Source of the DNA: UBA6345 sp045577635
GTDB lineage: Bacteria; Bacillota; Clostridia; Christensenellales; UBA1242
DNA length: 32,884 nt
Reading direction: 5' to 3'
Assembly (NCBI GenBank): GCA_045577635.1
Contig: JAZNIS010000054.1
Span: 1 to 32,884 of the forward strand
The notes under the pieces were generated by a model. That model saw nothing but the letters and a program-made list of their open reading frames with translations. It searched no databases and was not told the origin of the DNA. Position numbers and translations under genes: made by a program. This document shows positions 15,771 to 22,963 of the stretch, piece by piece; within the stretch, counting starts at the first letter, position 1; every line of letters starts with the position of its first letter.

Positions 15771-15779
15771 TTATCCACA
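15771..15779 (+). promoter_or_regulatory. DnaA box at a divergent promoter
   Basis: TTATCCACA matches the DnaA consensus exactly. It lies between the minus-strand -10 (TATAAT, 15788-15793) and the minus-strand start codon, i.e. near the transcription start of the 14686-15750 gene, where DnaA could repress it. Confidence 0.5.
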
Positions 15780-15787
15780 TAATATTT

Positions 15788-15793
15788 ATTATA
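15788..15793 (-). promoter_or_regulatory. -10 box of the 14686-15750 gene
   Basis: Perfect TATAAT on the minus strand, 37 bases before the start codon; the -35 (TTTTGT at 17 bases) is poor. Confidence 0.5.
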
Positions 15794-15897
15794 ATAAGTA
15801 TATCATATATACAAAATTTGTCAATATTCGTGTAAAATATGTTGTTTTTTTGATGTTTTGGCTTTTTGTGCTTTTTAAACAAAAGGGGTAATATAGA

Positions 15898-15925
15898 TTG
15901 AAAAAACTTTTTTATGTGCTATACT
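15898..15925 (+). promoter_or_regulatory. Promoter of the 15957 gene
   Basis: -35 TTGAAA (15898-15903), 16-base spacer, extended -10 TGC-TATACT (15917-15925). Confidence 0.8.
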
Positions 15926-15956
15926 TAAAGTAACAAAATAAGTTTGTGAGGTACCT

Positions 15957-16496
15957 ATGGAACAAACAGGATTTGAAATTAAAGATAAAATTAAATTTGC
16001 TGCTTGTGAAGAAATTGTTAGAAGATATGCAGGAAAATCTGCATTGAAAAACAGTTTTGATGTTGCTGAATTTATGGCATACATCATTGATACAACCAGA
16101 GGAGAAGAATGTGCTGCATTTTTAGCTCACTTTGCATCTGCTTCTATTGCCACAAAAAAGCCAGGTGAACAAATTAAATTAAGCGAAATTGTTGATGTTG
16201 TTAGACAAGGTGTTAGAAATCATAATTACAGTGCTAGTGGACAAAGAGAAGTTTATAGCAAACCAAACATTTGTGGAACAGAAGTTGGCAGAATTAAATT
16301 TGATATTTTAAAAGCTTCTAAACTTGAAAAGGGTTACAGACACGAAGCAGATTATAATGCTAACGAACCAACACCACAACTATCTAAAACAGAAACTATT
16401 ATTGCAGATGTTTTATCAAGACAATTCCCTGCATTAGTTCAAGATAGAACCGAAGGTTTAATTAGACCAACAAGTAGCACACCAACAAAAAAATAA
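15957..16496 (+). CDS. Hypothetical protein (179 aa)
   Basis: GAGGT precedes the ATG and a strong promoter lies 30 bases upstream, so it is probably well expressed. The first ~100 residues look like a compact helical domain (KIKFAACEEIVRRYAGKS; DVAEFMAYII), the rest is polar with a Thr/Ser/Pro/Lys tail. No membrane segment and no recognised motif. Divergent from the 14686-15750 gene; both end in similar low-complexity tails, which may hint at a joint role, but this is speculative. Confidence 0.68.
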   Translation: MEQTGFEIKDKIKFAACEEIVRRYAGKSALKNSFDVAEFMAYIIDTTRGEECAAFLAHFASASIATKKPGEQIKLSEIVDVVRQGVRNHNYSASGQREVYSKPNICGTEVGRIKFDILKASKLEKGYRHEADYNANEPTPQLSKTETIIADVLSRQFPALVQDRTEGLIRPTSSTPTKK

Positions 16497-16503
16497 ATTT
16501 ATT

Positions 16504-16531
16504 AAAGAGAGTTTAATTACTCTCTTTTTTT
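16504..16531 (+). terminator. Terminator of the 15957-16496 gene
   Basis: AAAGAGAGT / ACTCTCTTT stem, loop TTAATT, T-run. Its sequence is nearly the same as that of the terminator after ppa at 27782-27807. Confidence 0.85.
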
Positions 16532-16618
16532 GTTTAAAATAACATATGGTTTAAATAGAAAAATTTTTAATAAAAGAATATAATATAAGAAATAAAATTA
16601 AGTTGTTTGGAGTAAAAT

Positions 16619-16873
16619 ATGAAAGAAAAAGAACTTGCAATTCAACTAACACAATCATTAAAAAAAGCAACAAAAGAAAAAGATTTGAACATTTATGCTA
16701 CTTCAATTAGATTAAACGACAACAAGCTAAAAGATATAAATGTTGACCTATTAATAAACGAAATAAAAAATTTAGGGTTTTATTGTGATTATCAAAAAAA
16801 TGTTAAATATCATAGATATACAAAAGAAGATAAAAATAGTTTATTTATTTCTATTGAACCCTTTAACAACTAA
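16619..16873 (+). CDS. Hypothetical small protein (84 aa)
   Basis: TTGGAG lies just before the ATG and a -10-like TATAAT at 16579-16584. A Lys-rich amphipathic helix occupies the first ~25 residues, then mixed segments ending in a strand (SLFISIEPFNN). No family recognised, no membrane segment. It precedes a decayed galU fragment, so it may belong to a patch of recent gene turnover. The composition resembles the neighbours. Confidence 0.5.
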   Translation: MKEKELAIQLTQSLKKATKEKDLNIYATSIRLNDNKLKDINVDLLINEIKNLGFYCDYQKNVKYHRYTKEDKNSLFISIEPFNN

Positions 16874-16929
16874 ATTATATAATTCTTTAGAATGTACATA
16901 TTTAACATGTTTCTGTTTGTATGGTTTAA

Positions 16930-17052
16930 GGAAATAGGTTTGATGTTGGAAACAAATTAGGGCTTGTTAAAGCAAATTTGTTTTAAGGATTGCAAGATAA
17001 AGAAATTTTCAAAGAATTAAAAGAGTATATGTTAGAGTTGCTTGAAAAGTAA
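16930..17052 (+). pseudogene. C-terminal remnant of UTP-glucose-1-phosphate uridylyltransferase (galU)
   Basis: Frame 1 reads GNRFDVGNKLGLVKANLF, a TAA at 16984-16986, then GLQDKEIFKELKEYMLELL and a final TAA. This fits the C-terminus of GalU-type enzymes (G-x-RYD-x-G-NKLG-x-x-KA ... LKEYL-x-EL), where the stop sits in place of an aromatic residue (probably TAT). A second in-frame TAA lies directly before GGA at 16930, and a short continuation in another frame upstream suggests a frameshift. No catalytic nucleotidyl-binding part remains. It is a small, decaying relic with no start codon. Confidence 0.72.
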
Positions 17053-17115
17053 TAAAAAACAACAAACTTCGGCAAATAAAGATAAATTAAGTAATTATTA
17101 TAAGTTAAAAAAATT

Positions 17116-17163
17116 CTCCTTAATATTAAAGTTTGATTTAAACTTTTATTAAGGAGTTTTTTT
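17116..17163 (+). promoter_or_regulatory. Hairpin covering the spoIIE ribosome binding site (terminator-like)
   Basis: Left arm CTCCTTAATA-(TT)-AAAGTTT (17116-17134), loop, right arm AAACTTT-TATTAAGGAG (17140-17156), then seven T residues and the spoIIE ATG. The right arm contains the AAGGAG ribosome binding site, fully paired with CTCCTT. It has the form of an intrinsic terminator and of an RBS-masking switch at once. Confidence 0.8.
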
Positions 17164-19473
17164 ATGGGAAAAGTATTAACAAAAATAAAACAATTTAATT
17201 ATAAAAGTTTGCTTAATTATGGGTTGCTATTTTTGATTTTTTTTATTTGTAATTCGGCAACAGTTGGGCAAGGGTATTTAAAACCTTTTTGTTTTGCAGT
17301 GTATTACACTGTTGTTTTTAAAAAGAGCAAAAGTGTGTACACATCGGTTTTATTTGCAATATCTTATTTGGTTTTAAATTTTAATCTGTTTGCTTTTTAC
17401 ACAGGTCTTAATTTAATTTTTGTTGCTTTAATTTTTAAAGGTTTACATATTTTAATTAAAAAGGAAGCTAAAAATTTTTTAATTTGTTTATATGCAGTTT
17501 TGGGTAATATAGCAAATTTAATTTTAAGTTTTACCGATTTAAAAAGTTTTATGTTGTCGGCTGTTTCGGTTGTTATAGGAATAGTTTTTTTAATTTGCTG
17601 TTTAACAGTTGTAACTGTTAAAAACCGAAACATAAAAACAACTGTTAACACCGATGAATTAATTTGTTTTTCTGTTATAATTTCGGTTTTGGCTATGGGA
17701 CTTGCTAGTTTTAACTTTTATAAAATTGAACTTTTTAAAATTATTTTTGTTTGTTTAATTTTAATGTTTACCTATATTTTTAAACCACAAGTAACCATAA
17801 TTTTTGCTGTAATGTTTGGTTTGGGTGTTTCAATTTATTATTCTAATTTAAGTTATGTTGCAGCACTAACTTTAATGGCTGTTTCAGGAATTGCTTTTAA
17901 ATCTAGCTATAAAATAATTGCAAGTTTATCTTTAATTTTATGTGAAGTTGTTTTTGGTTTGTATTTTGTTAGTTATTCGGTTTTTTCGGTTTATAGTGTT
18001 ATAAGTGTGGTTGTTGGCGAATTAATTTTTATGTTTGTGCCAAGCCGTATTTTAAACGAATTAAACAACAGAATAAATGGAATTACCGACAATGTTGCTG
18101 TTAGAAGTATTATAAACAGAAGCCGAGAAAATTTGTTTAACCGTATGTTGGAAATTAGCAATGTGTTTTTAGAAATGGATACAGTTTATAGGCAAATGGT
18201 GGTTGGGGTTATGCCTGAACCAGATGCAAAACAAATGGTTAAGGCAGAACTTTTAGAAAAGTGTTGTAAGGATTGTCCAAACAAAACAAAATGTTTTAGG
18301 GTTAATGGTAAGTTGAATGCTGATGTTTTTAATGATGTTGTTAATATGGGTTTTGAAAAGGGCAAACTAACTTTAATAGATGTTCCACAATATTTAACTT
18401 CACAATGTTTAAAAGTTAATGGTATTATAAACAACTTAAATGCATTATTAAAAAGTTATAAACATTATGCTGTTATGGTTAACAATTTAGATGCAGCAAA
18501 AATTTTAATTGCTGATCAGTTAAAAGGGGTAAGTGGCTTAATTAAGGCATTAGCCGAAGAAGTTAATTTAAACATTGTTTATGATTTAAACAAGGAAAAC
18601 CGAATTAAAGAGGAGTTAAGTTATAAAAATGTTTGTTGCTTAAATTCTTTGGTTTACGAACAGAATTCATCTTTAAAAATAGTTTCATTAATTATTGCTG
18701 ATCCACAAATTGAACAGGTAAAAATTGAAAAAGTGGTTTCCAAAGTTGTGGGTAGCAAAATGCAAATTACCACTGTTAAAGACACGGCAATTCCTAATGC
18801 AAAGGAAGTTGTTTTGCAAACAAAACCTAACTACGATATTGTGTTTGGTAGTGCAGCACAAACTAAAACAGGTAAGGTTTTAAGTGGTGATACACATTCG
18901 TTAATAAAAATTGATGATGGTAAATATATGGTTGCTTTGTGCGATGGTATGGGCAGTGGAGAAAATGCTTATAAGGTTAGCGATTTAACTATTACTTTAA
19001 TTGAAAATTTTTATAGGGCAGGTTTTGAAAATGAAATTATTTTAAACAGTGTAAACAAACTTTTAACTCTTAACAATTCCGAAAGTTTTTCAGCAGTGGA
19101 TATTTGTGTTTTAGATTTAAGAAAGAACATAATGGATTTTATTAAATTAGGTTCGCCTGTTGGTTTTATAAAAAGAAAAAACGAAGTTGAAACCATTGAA
19201 AGTTGTGGATTGCCAATAGGTGTTTTAGATGAGATGAAACCAAACATTACAAAACGGGTGTTTACCGATTTTGATATTATTGTTTTAGTGTCGGATGGAG
19301 TTACCGATGCCTTTGGAGATATTGCCGAACTTAAAACTTTTATAAATAATTTAGAAACGGTTAACCCACAAGTTTTAGCAGATGAAATTTTAGAAAGGGC
19401 AGTTGATTTGGTTAACGGAAATTGCTGTGATGATTTTACGGTTTTGGCAGTTAGAGTTTTTCCTGTGGTGTAA
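17164..19473 (+). CDS. spoIIE: Stage II sporulation protein E (PP2C-type phosphatase)
   Basis: 769 residues, a little shorter than the ~827 of Bacillus subtilis. In sporulating bacteria SpoIIE sits at the polar septum and dephosphorylates SpoIIAA, releasing sigma-F in the forespore. The N-terminal ~290 residues carry about ten hydrophobic segments; a central region with a Cys cluster (CCKDCPNKTKC) follows; the C-terminal PP2C domain (from about 570) has SGDTHSLIKIDDGKYMVALC, the metal-binding DGMGSG (D near 594) and VSDGVTDAFGD. The ATG is set by AAGGAG at seven bases, but that site is buried in a hairpin. tilS comes next, as near spoIIE in Bacillus. No other sporulation gene is in the window. 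Confidence 0.93.
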   Translation: MGKVLTKIKQFNYKSLLNYGLLFLIFFICNSATVGQGYLKPFCFAVYYTVVFKKSKSVYTSVLFAISYLVLNFNLFAFYTGLNLIFVALIFKGLHILIKKEAKNFLICLYAVLGNIANLILSFTDLKSFMLSAVSVVIGIVFLICCLTVVTVKNRNIKTTVNTDELICFSVIISVLAMGLASFNFYKIELFKIIFVCLILMFTYIFKPQVTIIFAVMFGLGVSIYYSNLSYVAALTLMAVSGIAFKSSYKIIASLSLILCEVVFGLYFVSYSVFSVYSVISVVVGELIFMFVPSRILNELNNRINGITDNVAVRSIINRSRENLFNRMLEISNVFLEMDTVYRQMVVGVMPEPDAKQMVKAELLEKCCKDCPNKTKCFRVNGKLNADVFNDVVNMGFEKGKLTLIDVPQYLTSQCLKVNGIINNLNALLKSYKHYAVMVNNLDAAKILIADQLKGVSGLIKALAEEVNLNIVYDLNKENRIKEELSYKNVCCLNSLVYEQNSSLKIVSLIIADPQIEQVKIEKVVSKVVGSKMQITTVKDTAIPNAKEVVLQTKPNYDIVFGSAAQTKTGKVLSGDTHSLIKIDDGKYMVALCDGMGSGENAYKVSDLTITLIENFYRAGFENEIILNSVNKLLTLNNSESFSAVDICVLDLRKNIMDFIKLGSPVGFIKRKNEVETIESCGLPIGVLDEMKPNITKRVFTDFDIIVLVSDGVTDAFGDIAELKTFINNLETVNPQVLADEILERAVDLVNGNCCDDFTVLAVRVFPVV

Positions 19474-19485
19474 AGATTAAAAAAT

Positions 19486-19522
19486 AAAAAGGAGTTGTTT
19501 TATTAAAATAATTCCTTTTTTG
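19486..19522 (+). terminator. Terminator of spoIIE
   Basis: A 16-bp stem with two G-U pairs (arms 19486-19501 and 19505-19520), a three-base loop and a T-run. Confidence 0.8.
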
Positions 19523-19664
19523 TTGCAGTTTTTGCAAAAAATAAAATTAATATGTTAAAAATTTTTACTTAAACATTTTGTAATTATTTTTTTTGTGATA
19601 CAATAAATAATGAACATAAAGTTTATATATAAACTTAAAAATATTTTTAGTTGGTGGATTACTT

Positions 19665-21005
19665 ATGAAGAGCATTGAAAAAACAATTAAGAAATATAAT
19701 TTAATTAGCCCAAAAGATAAAATTGGTGTAGCTGTTAGTGGCGGCAAAGATAGTATGTGTTTGTTACATTATTTACACTCAATTTCAAAAGAAGTTGGTT
19801 TTGAATGTGTTGCAATTACTATTGACCATAGTTTAAGGGAAACAAGCTCCGATGATGCACAGTTTGTTGTTAACTATTGCAATAAAAACGGAATTAAAGT
19901 TTATATGTATAAAGTTAATGCTGAACGATTAAGCCAAGATAAAGGATTAACCATTGAAGCTGCTGCAAGGGAATGTAGATTTAGAATTTTTAAAGCCCTT
20001 ATTAATAAAAAGGTTGTTAACAAGGTTGCATTAGGTCATCATATGCAAGACCAGGCAGAAACAATTTTATTAAACATTTTTAGGGGTAGTGGAATTACAG
20101 GTGCTAGTGGTATGGATGTTGTTAGAGATGGTGTTTATCTTCGCCCATTGCTTAACACTTCTAAAAACGAAATTATGGCATACATAAACACAAACGATAT
20201 TCCTTATGTTGAAGATGAAACAAACCAAAGCAACGATTACTCTCGTAACTTTATTAGAAATATGGTTATGCCTTTAATTAGAAGCCGTTGGCAAAATGCC
20301 GATAGTTCAATTTGTACTTTTGGTGAACTTTGCAAATTAGATGATGATTATATTTATGGAACTATTAACGATAATGCTGTTGTTAAGGAAGGTGATGGTG
20401 TTGTTAAAATTCCTGTAAACTATTTTAGCTATCCTGTTGCAGCAACAAATCGTATTTTAAGAAAAGCTTTTAAAGATATTGGTATTATGTCTGATATTGA
20501 AAGAAAGCATTTAAAAATTATTAACGACCTTGCCCTAGAAGCTGAAAATGGAAATAAAATTATGCTACCTAACAGGGTTCAAGTAATTAAAGAATATAAT
20601 TACATTACTATTACAAACAAAAACTTTACACCAGAGCAAAAAACATGGCAATTAGAAAGGGGTAAAATTGATATCCCTAACTTTGGTATGATTGAAATGC
20701 AAGTAACCCGAAAATTAGGACTTGATGAATATAGCCATTTAATTGACTATAACAAAGTTCCTAAAAATGCTGTTTGGCGATATAGAAAAGATGGTGATGT
20801 TTTTGAAAAGTTTGGTGGTGGAACAAAAAGTTTATCCGACTTTTTAATTGATCAAAAAATTCCAGCAAGATTAAGAACTTACTTGCCTGTTTTAGCAAGT
20901 GGTAGCGAAATTTTGGTTGTTGCTGGTGTTGAAATTAGCAACAAAGTTAAAATTGATGAAACAACAAAAACTGCTTGGGGAATTAATGCAGTAAGGTTTT
21001 CATAA
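19665..21005 (+). CDS. tilS: tRNA(Ile)-lysidine synthetase
   Basis: 446 residues. TilS attaches lysine to C34 of tRNA-Ile(CAU), switching it to read AUA and to be charged with Ile; AUA-reading is important in an AT-rich genome. The N-type ATP pyrophosphatase P-loop SGGKDS is at residues 25-30, followed by family motifs HSLRETSSDDA, ALGHHMQDQAET and NIFRGSGITG. The C-terminal substrate-recognition region (about 375-446) is present, with RYRKDGDVF. GGTGG precedes the ATG. A terminator lies between spoIIE and tilS, so tilS probably has its own promoter; a TACAAT -10-like box is at 19599-19604. Four bases separate the tilS stop from the next reading frame, which is likely co-transcribed. Confidence 0.95.
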   Translation: MKSIEKTIKKYNLISPKDKIGVAVSGGKDSMCLLHYLHSISKEVGFECVAITIDHSLRETSSDDAQFVVNYCNKNGIKVYMYKVNAERLSQDKGLTIEAAARECRFRIFKALINKKVVNKVALGHHMQDQAETILLNIFRGSGITGASGMDVVRDGVYLRPLLNTSKNEIMAYINTNDIPYVEDETNQSNDYSRNFIRNMVMPLIRSRWQNADSSICTFGELCKLDDDYIYGTINDNAVVKEGDGVVKIPVNYFSYPVAATNRILRKAFKDIGIMSDIERKHLKIINDLALEAENGNKIMLPNRVQVIKEYNYITITNKNFTPEQKTWQLERGKIDIPNFGMIEMQVTRKLGLDEYSHLIDYNKVPKNAVWRYRKDGDVFEKFGGGTKSLSDFLIDQKIPARLRTYLPVLASGSEILVVAGVEISNKVKIDETTKTAWGINAVRFS

Positions 21006-21023
21006 TTTGTGTGGGGTAATAAT

Positions 21024-22859
21024 ATGATTGAAGTAAACGAAAATTTAAAAGAGTTTGCTAAACTTACCGAAGCAGCAGGGCATAAAACCTATGTTGTTGG
21101 TGGTTATGTTAGAAACAGTTTAATGGGGATTTCATTAAACGATGTTGATATTGCTGGTTCAATGCCTGTTGAAGATGTTGAAACTATTTGTGGTATGGCT
21201 GGTTTTCATACCGACATTATTAATAAAAAGTTGGGAACAATTCAAATCATTAAGGATTCCGATAGGTTTGAATATACAACTTTTAGGCAAGAAGTTTATG
21301 ATGATAGTGGAAAACACAAACCAGACGAAGTTAAGTTTGTAACCGAACCTAAACAAGATGCTGTTAGACGAGATTTTACAATTAATGCTATGTACTACGA
21401 CATTTTAAATGGCGAACTTTTAGATTTTTTTGGTGGCAAAAAAGATATTAAAAGAAAAGTTATTAAAACTGTTGTAAAACCTAAAATTGTGTTTGATGAC
21501 GATGGTTTAAGAGTTTTAAGATTGGTAAGGTTTATTTGTGAATTAGGTTTTAAACCTCATGGAAAAACCTATAAGGTTGCCAAAGCTTGTGCTTATAAAG
21601 TTAAAGATATTAGTGCCGAACGAATTTTAAAAGAAATTAAAATTTCGGTTGGTGGTGGTTTAAAATATGGTTTAAAAAATGAAACACATGCTAATGTTGT
21701 TAAATATTATAACGATATGAAATTGTGGCAATATATTTTTAAAGGAAATTTTGAAAACTTTAAAGTTAAACCTAGTGGTAAGTTTTACACTGCTTATTTG
21801 AAAAGTGATGCAAGTAGCCGTTATGTTGCTTTTATGTGTATGGTTTTAAACAACTATATTAAAGTAAAAACATCAGAAGCAAACCTAACTTTTTCTATTA
21901 CACAACTATTAGGTAAAACAGGTTTAAAAGAATCTAACAAAACAATGCAAGAAATTTTTGAAGCTTATTCTTTTGCTCAAAAACTTGTTTATTTAAAGGA
22001 AGACGAATTAATAACAAATGCCAACTGCATTATTTTTGATAGGTTAAGTTTTGAAATTAAAAACTACTTAAATTTAATTAGTGAAGATAGAGTAAACAAA
22101 ATTAAATTTGAAATAATGCAATTAAAGAAAAAGAATGTTCCGTTTAAAGAAGAAGATTTGTTAATTTCTAATAAAGATTTGATTGAAAAAGTTAGAGTTA
22201 ACGAACATCATGTTTCTAAAATTAAAAGCACATTGTTTGAAATGTGTGTTGAAGGTATGATTGTTAACGATAGGGATATTTTATTAGAACAAGCAAAATT
22301 CTTAAATGAAAAACTATTAAAAATTTTAGCGGCTGCTAAAAAACGAGCTTATGAAGAATCTTCAACAGAAAAGAAAGTTGAAGATGTTGAACAAACTGAA
22401 CAAAAACCAACAGGTATTGTTTTAGGTCAAAAAATTAAAAAACCTAAAACAGTTTCAAAAACTAAAAAACCAGAAAAGAAAGTTTCTGGTAAAGCTAAAA
22501 TTAAAAAAGAAGTAAAAGAAAAAGCAGAAGTTGTTAAAGTTGAAAACGAAAATCCTGAAACTAAAACAGATGAACTTGTAATTAAAACCGAAAAGATTTC
22601 GGTTGGAAAAGTTAATTCTGTTTTTAATAAAGAAGGAACTTTTGGTTCTGCAAAAAAGAGTGATGTGGTTAATGTTTTAAATGGTTTAGTAAATATTGCC
22701 GAAGGTGTGGAAGGTAAAAAGACCAAGAAATCAGAAGCAAAAAAACCTGCAACAAAAAAGGAAACCGCAAAAAAATCTACAACCAAAAAAAGTGGTGCAA
22801 AAAAGAAAACCACCACAAAAAAATCTACAACTAAAAAAACAAGTAAAACGGAAAAATAA
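21024..22859 (+). CDS. tRNA CCA-adding enzyme / poly(A) polymerase family, with basic C-terminal tail
   Basis: 611 residues from ATG 21024 (GTGGGG upstream; a GTG at 21009 is less likely). The class II nucleotidyltransferase core has VVGGYVRN (about 24-31), the metal-binding DVD (40-42), RRDFTINAMYYD and DGLRVLRLVRF, typical of enzymes that build or repair the tRNA 3' CCA end. The catalytic part plus helical body ends near residue 440. About 170 extra residues follow, ending in a tail of repeated TTKK, AKK and SGAKK units like histone H1 or mycobacterial HupB tails. Whether CCA or poly(A) is added cannot be told from sequence. Probably in an operon with tilS. Confidence 0.9.
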   Translation: MIEVNENLKEFAKLTEAAGHKTYVVGGYVRNSLMGISLNDVDIAGSMPVEDVETICGMAGFHTDIINKKLGTIQIIKDSDRFEYTTFRQEVYDDSGKHKPDEVKFVTEPKQDAVRRDFTINAMYYDILNGELLDFFGGKKDIKRKVIKTVVKPKIVFDDDGLRVLRLVRFICELGFKPHGKTYKVAKACAYKVKDISAERILKEIKISVGGGLKYGLKNETHANVVKYYNDMKLWQYIFKGNFENFKVKPSGKFYTAYLKSDASSRYVAFMCMVLNNYIKVKTSEANLTFSITQLLGKTGLKESNKTMQEIFEAYSFAQKLVYLKEDELITNANCIIFDRLSFEIKNYLNLISEDRVNKIKFEIMQLKKKNVPFKEEDLLISNKDLIEKVRVNEHHVSKIKSTLFEMCVEGMIVNDRDILLEQAKFLNEKLLKILAAAKKRAYEESSTEKKVEDVEQTEQKPTGIVLGQKIKKPKTVSKTKKPEKKVSGKAKIKKEVKEKAEVVKVENENPETKTDELVIKTEKISVGKVNSVFNKEGTFGSAKKSDVVNVLNGLVNIAEGVEGKKTKKSEAKKPATKKETAKKSTTKKSGAKKKTTTKKSTTKKTSKTEK

Positions 22860-22872
22860 TTTAAAAAAGTTT

Positions 22873-22904
22873 AAACACTCACAATAACTTGTGGGTGTTT
22901 TTTA
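22873..22904 (+). terminator. Terminator after the nucleotidyltransferase gene
   Basis: AAACACTCACAA / TTGTGGGTGTTT stem (one G-U pair), four-base loop, T-run. Confidence 0.85.
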
Positions 22905-22963
22905 TACATAATTAATTATCTTTTTCAAATAATAAATTAAATAATTGTTAAAGGTAAAATATT

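Noticed and set aside
15751..15882. 44-codon N-terminal extension of the 14686-15750 gene
   Set aside because: The extension contains the -10 box and DnaA box; ATG 15750 has a GGAGG site.
22427..22816. 129-codon Phe-rich minus-strand frame
   Set aside because: Mirror of the Lys-rich tail of the nucleotidyltransferase.
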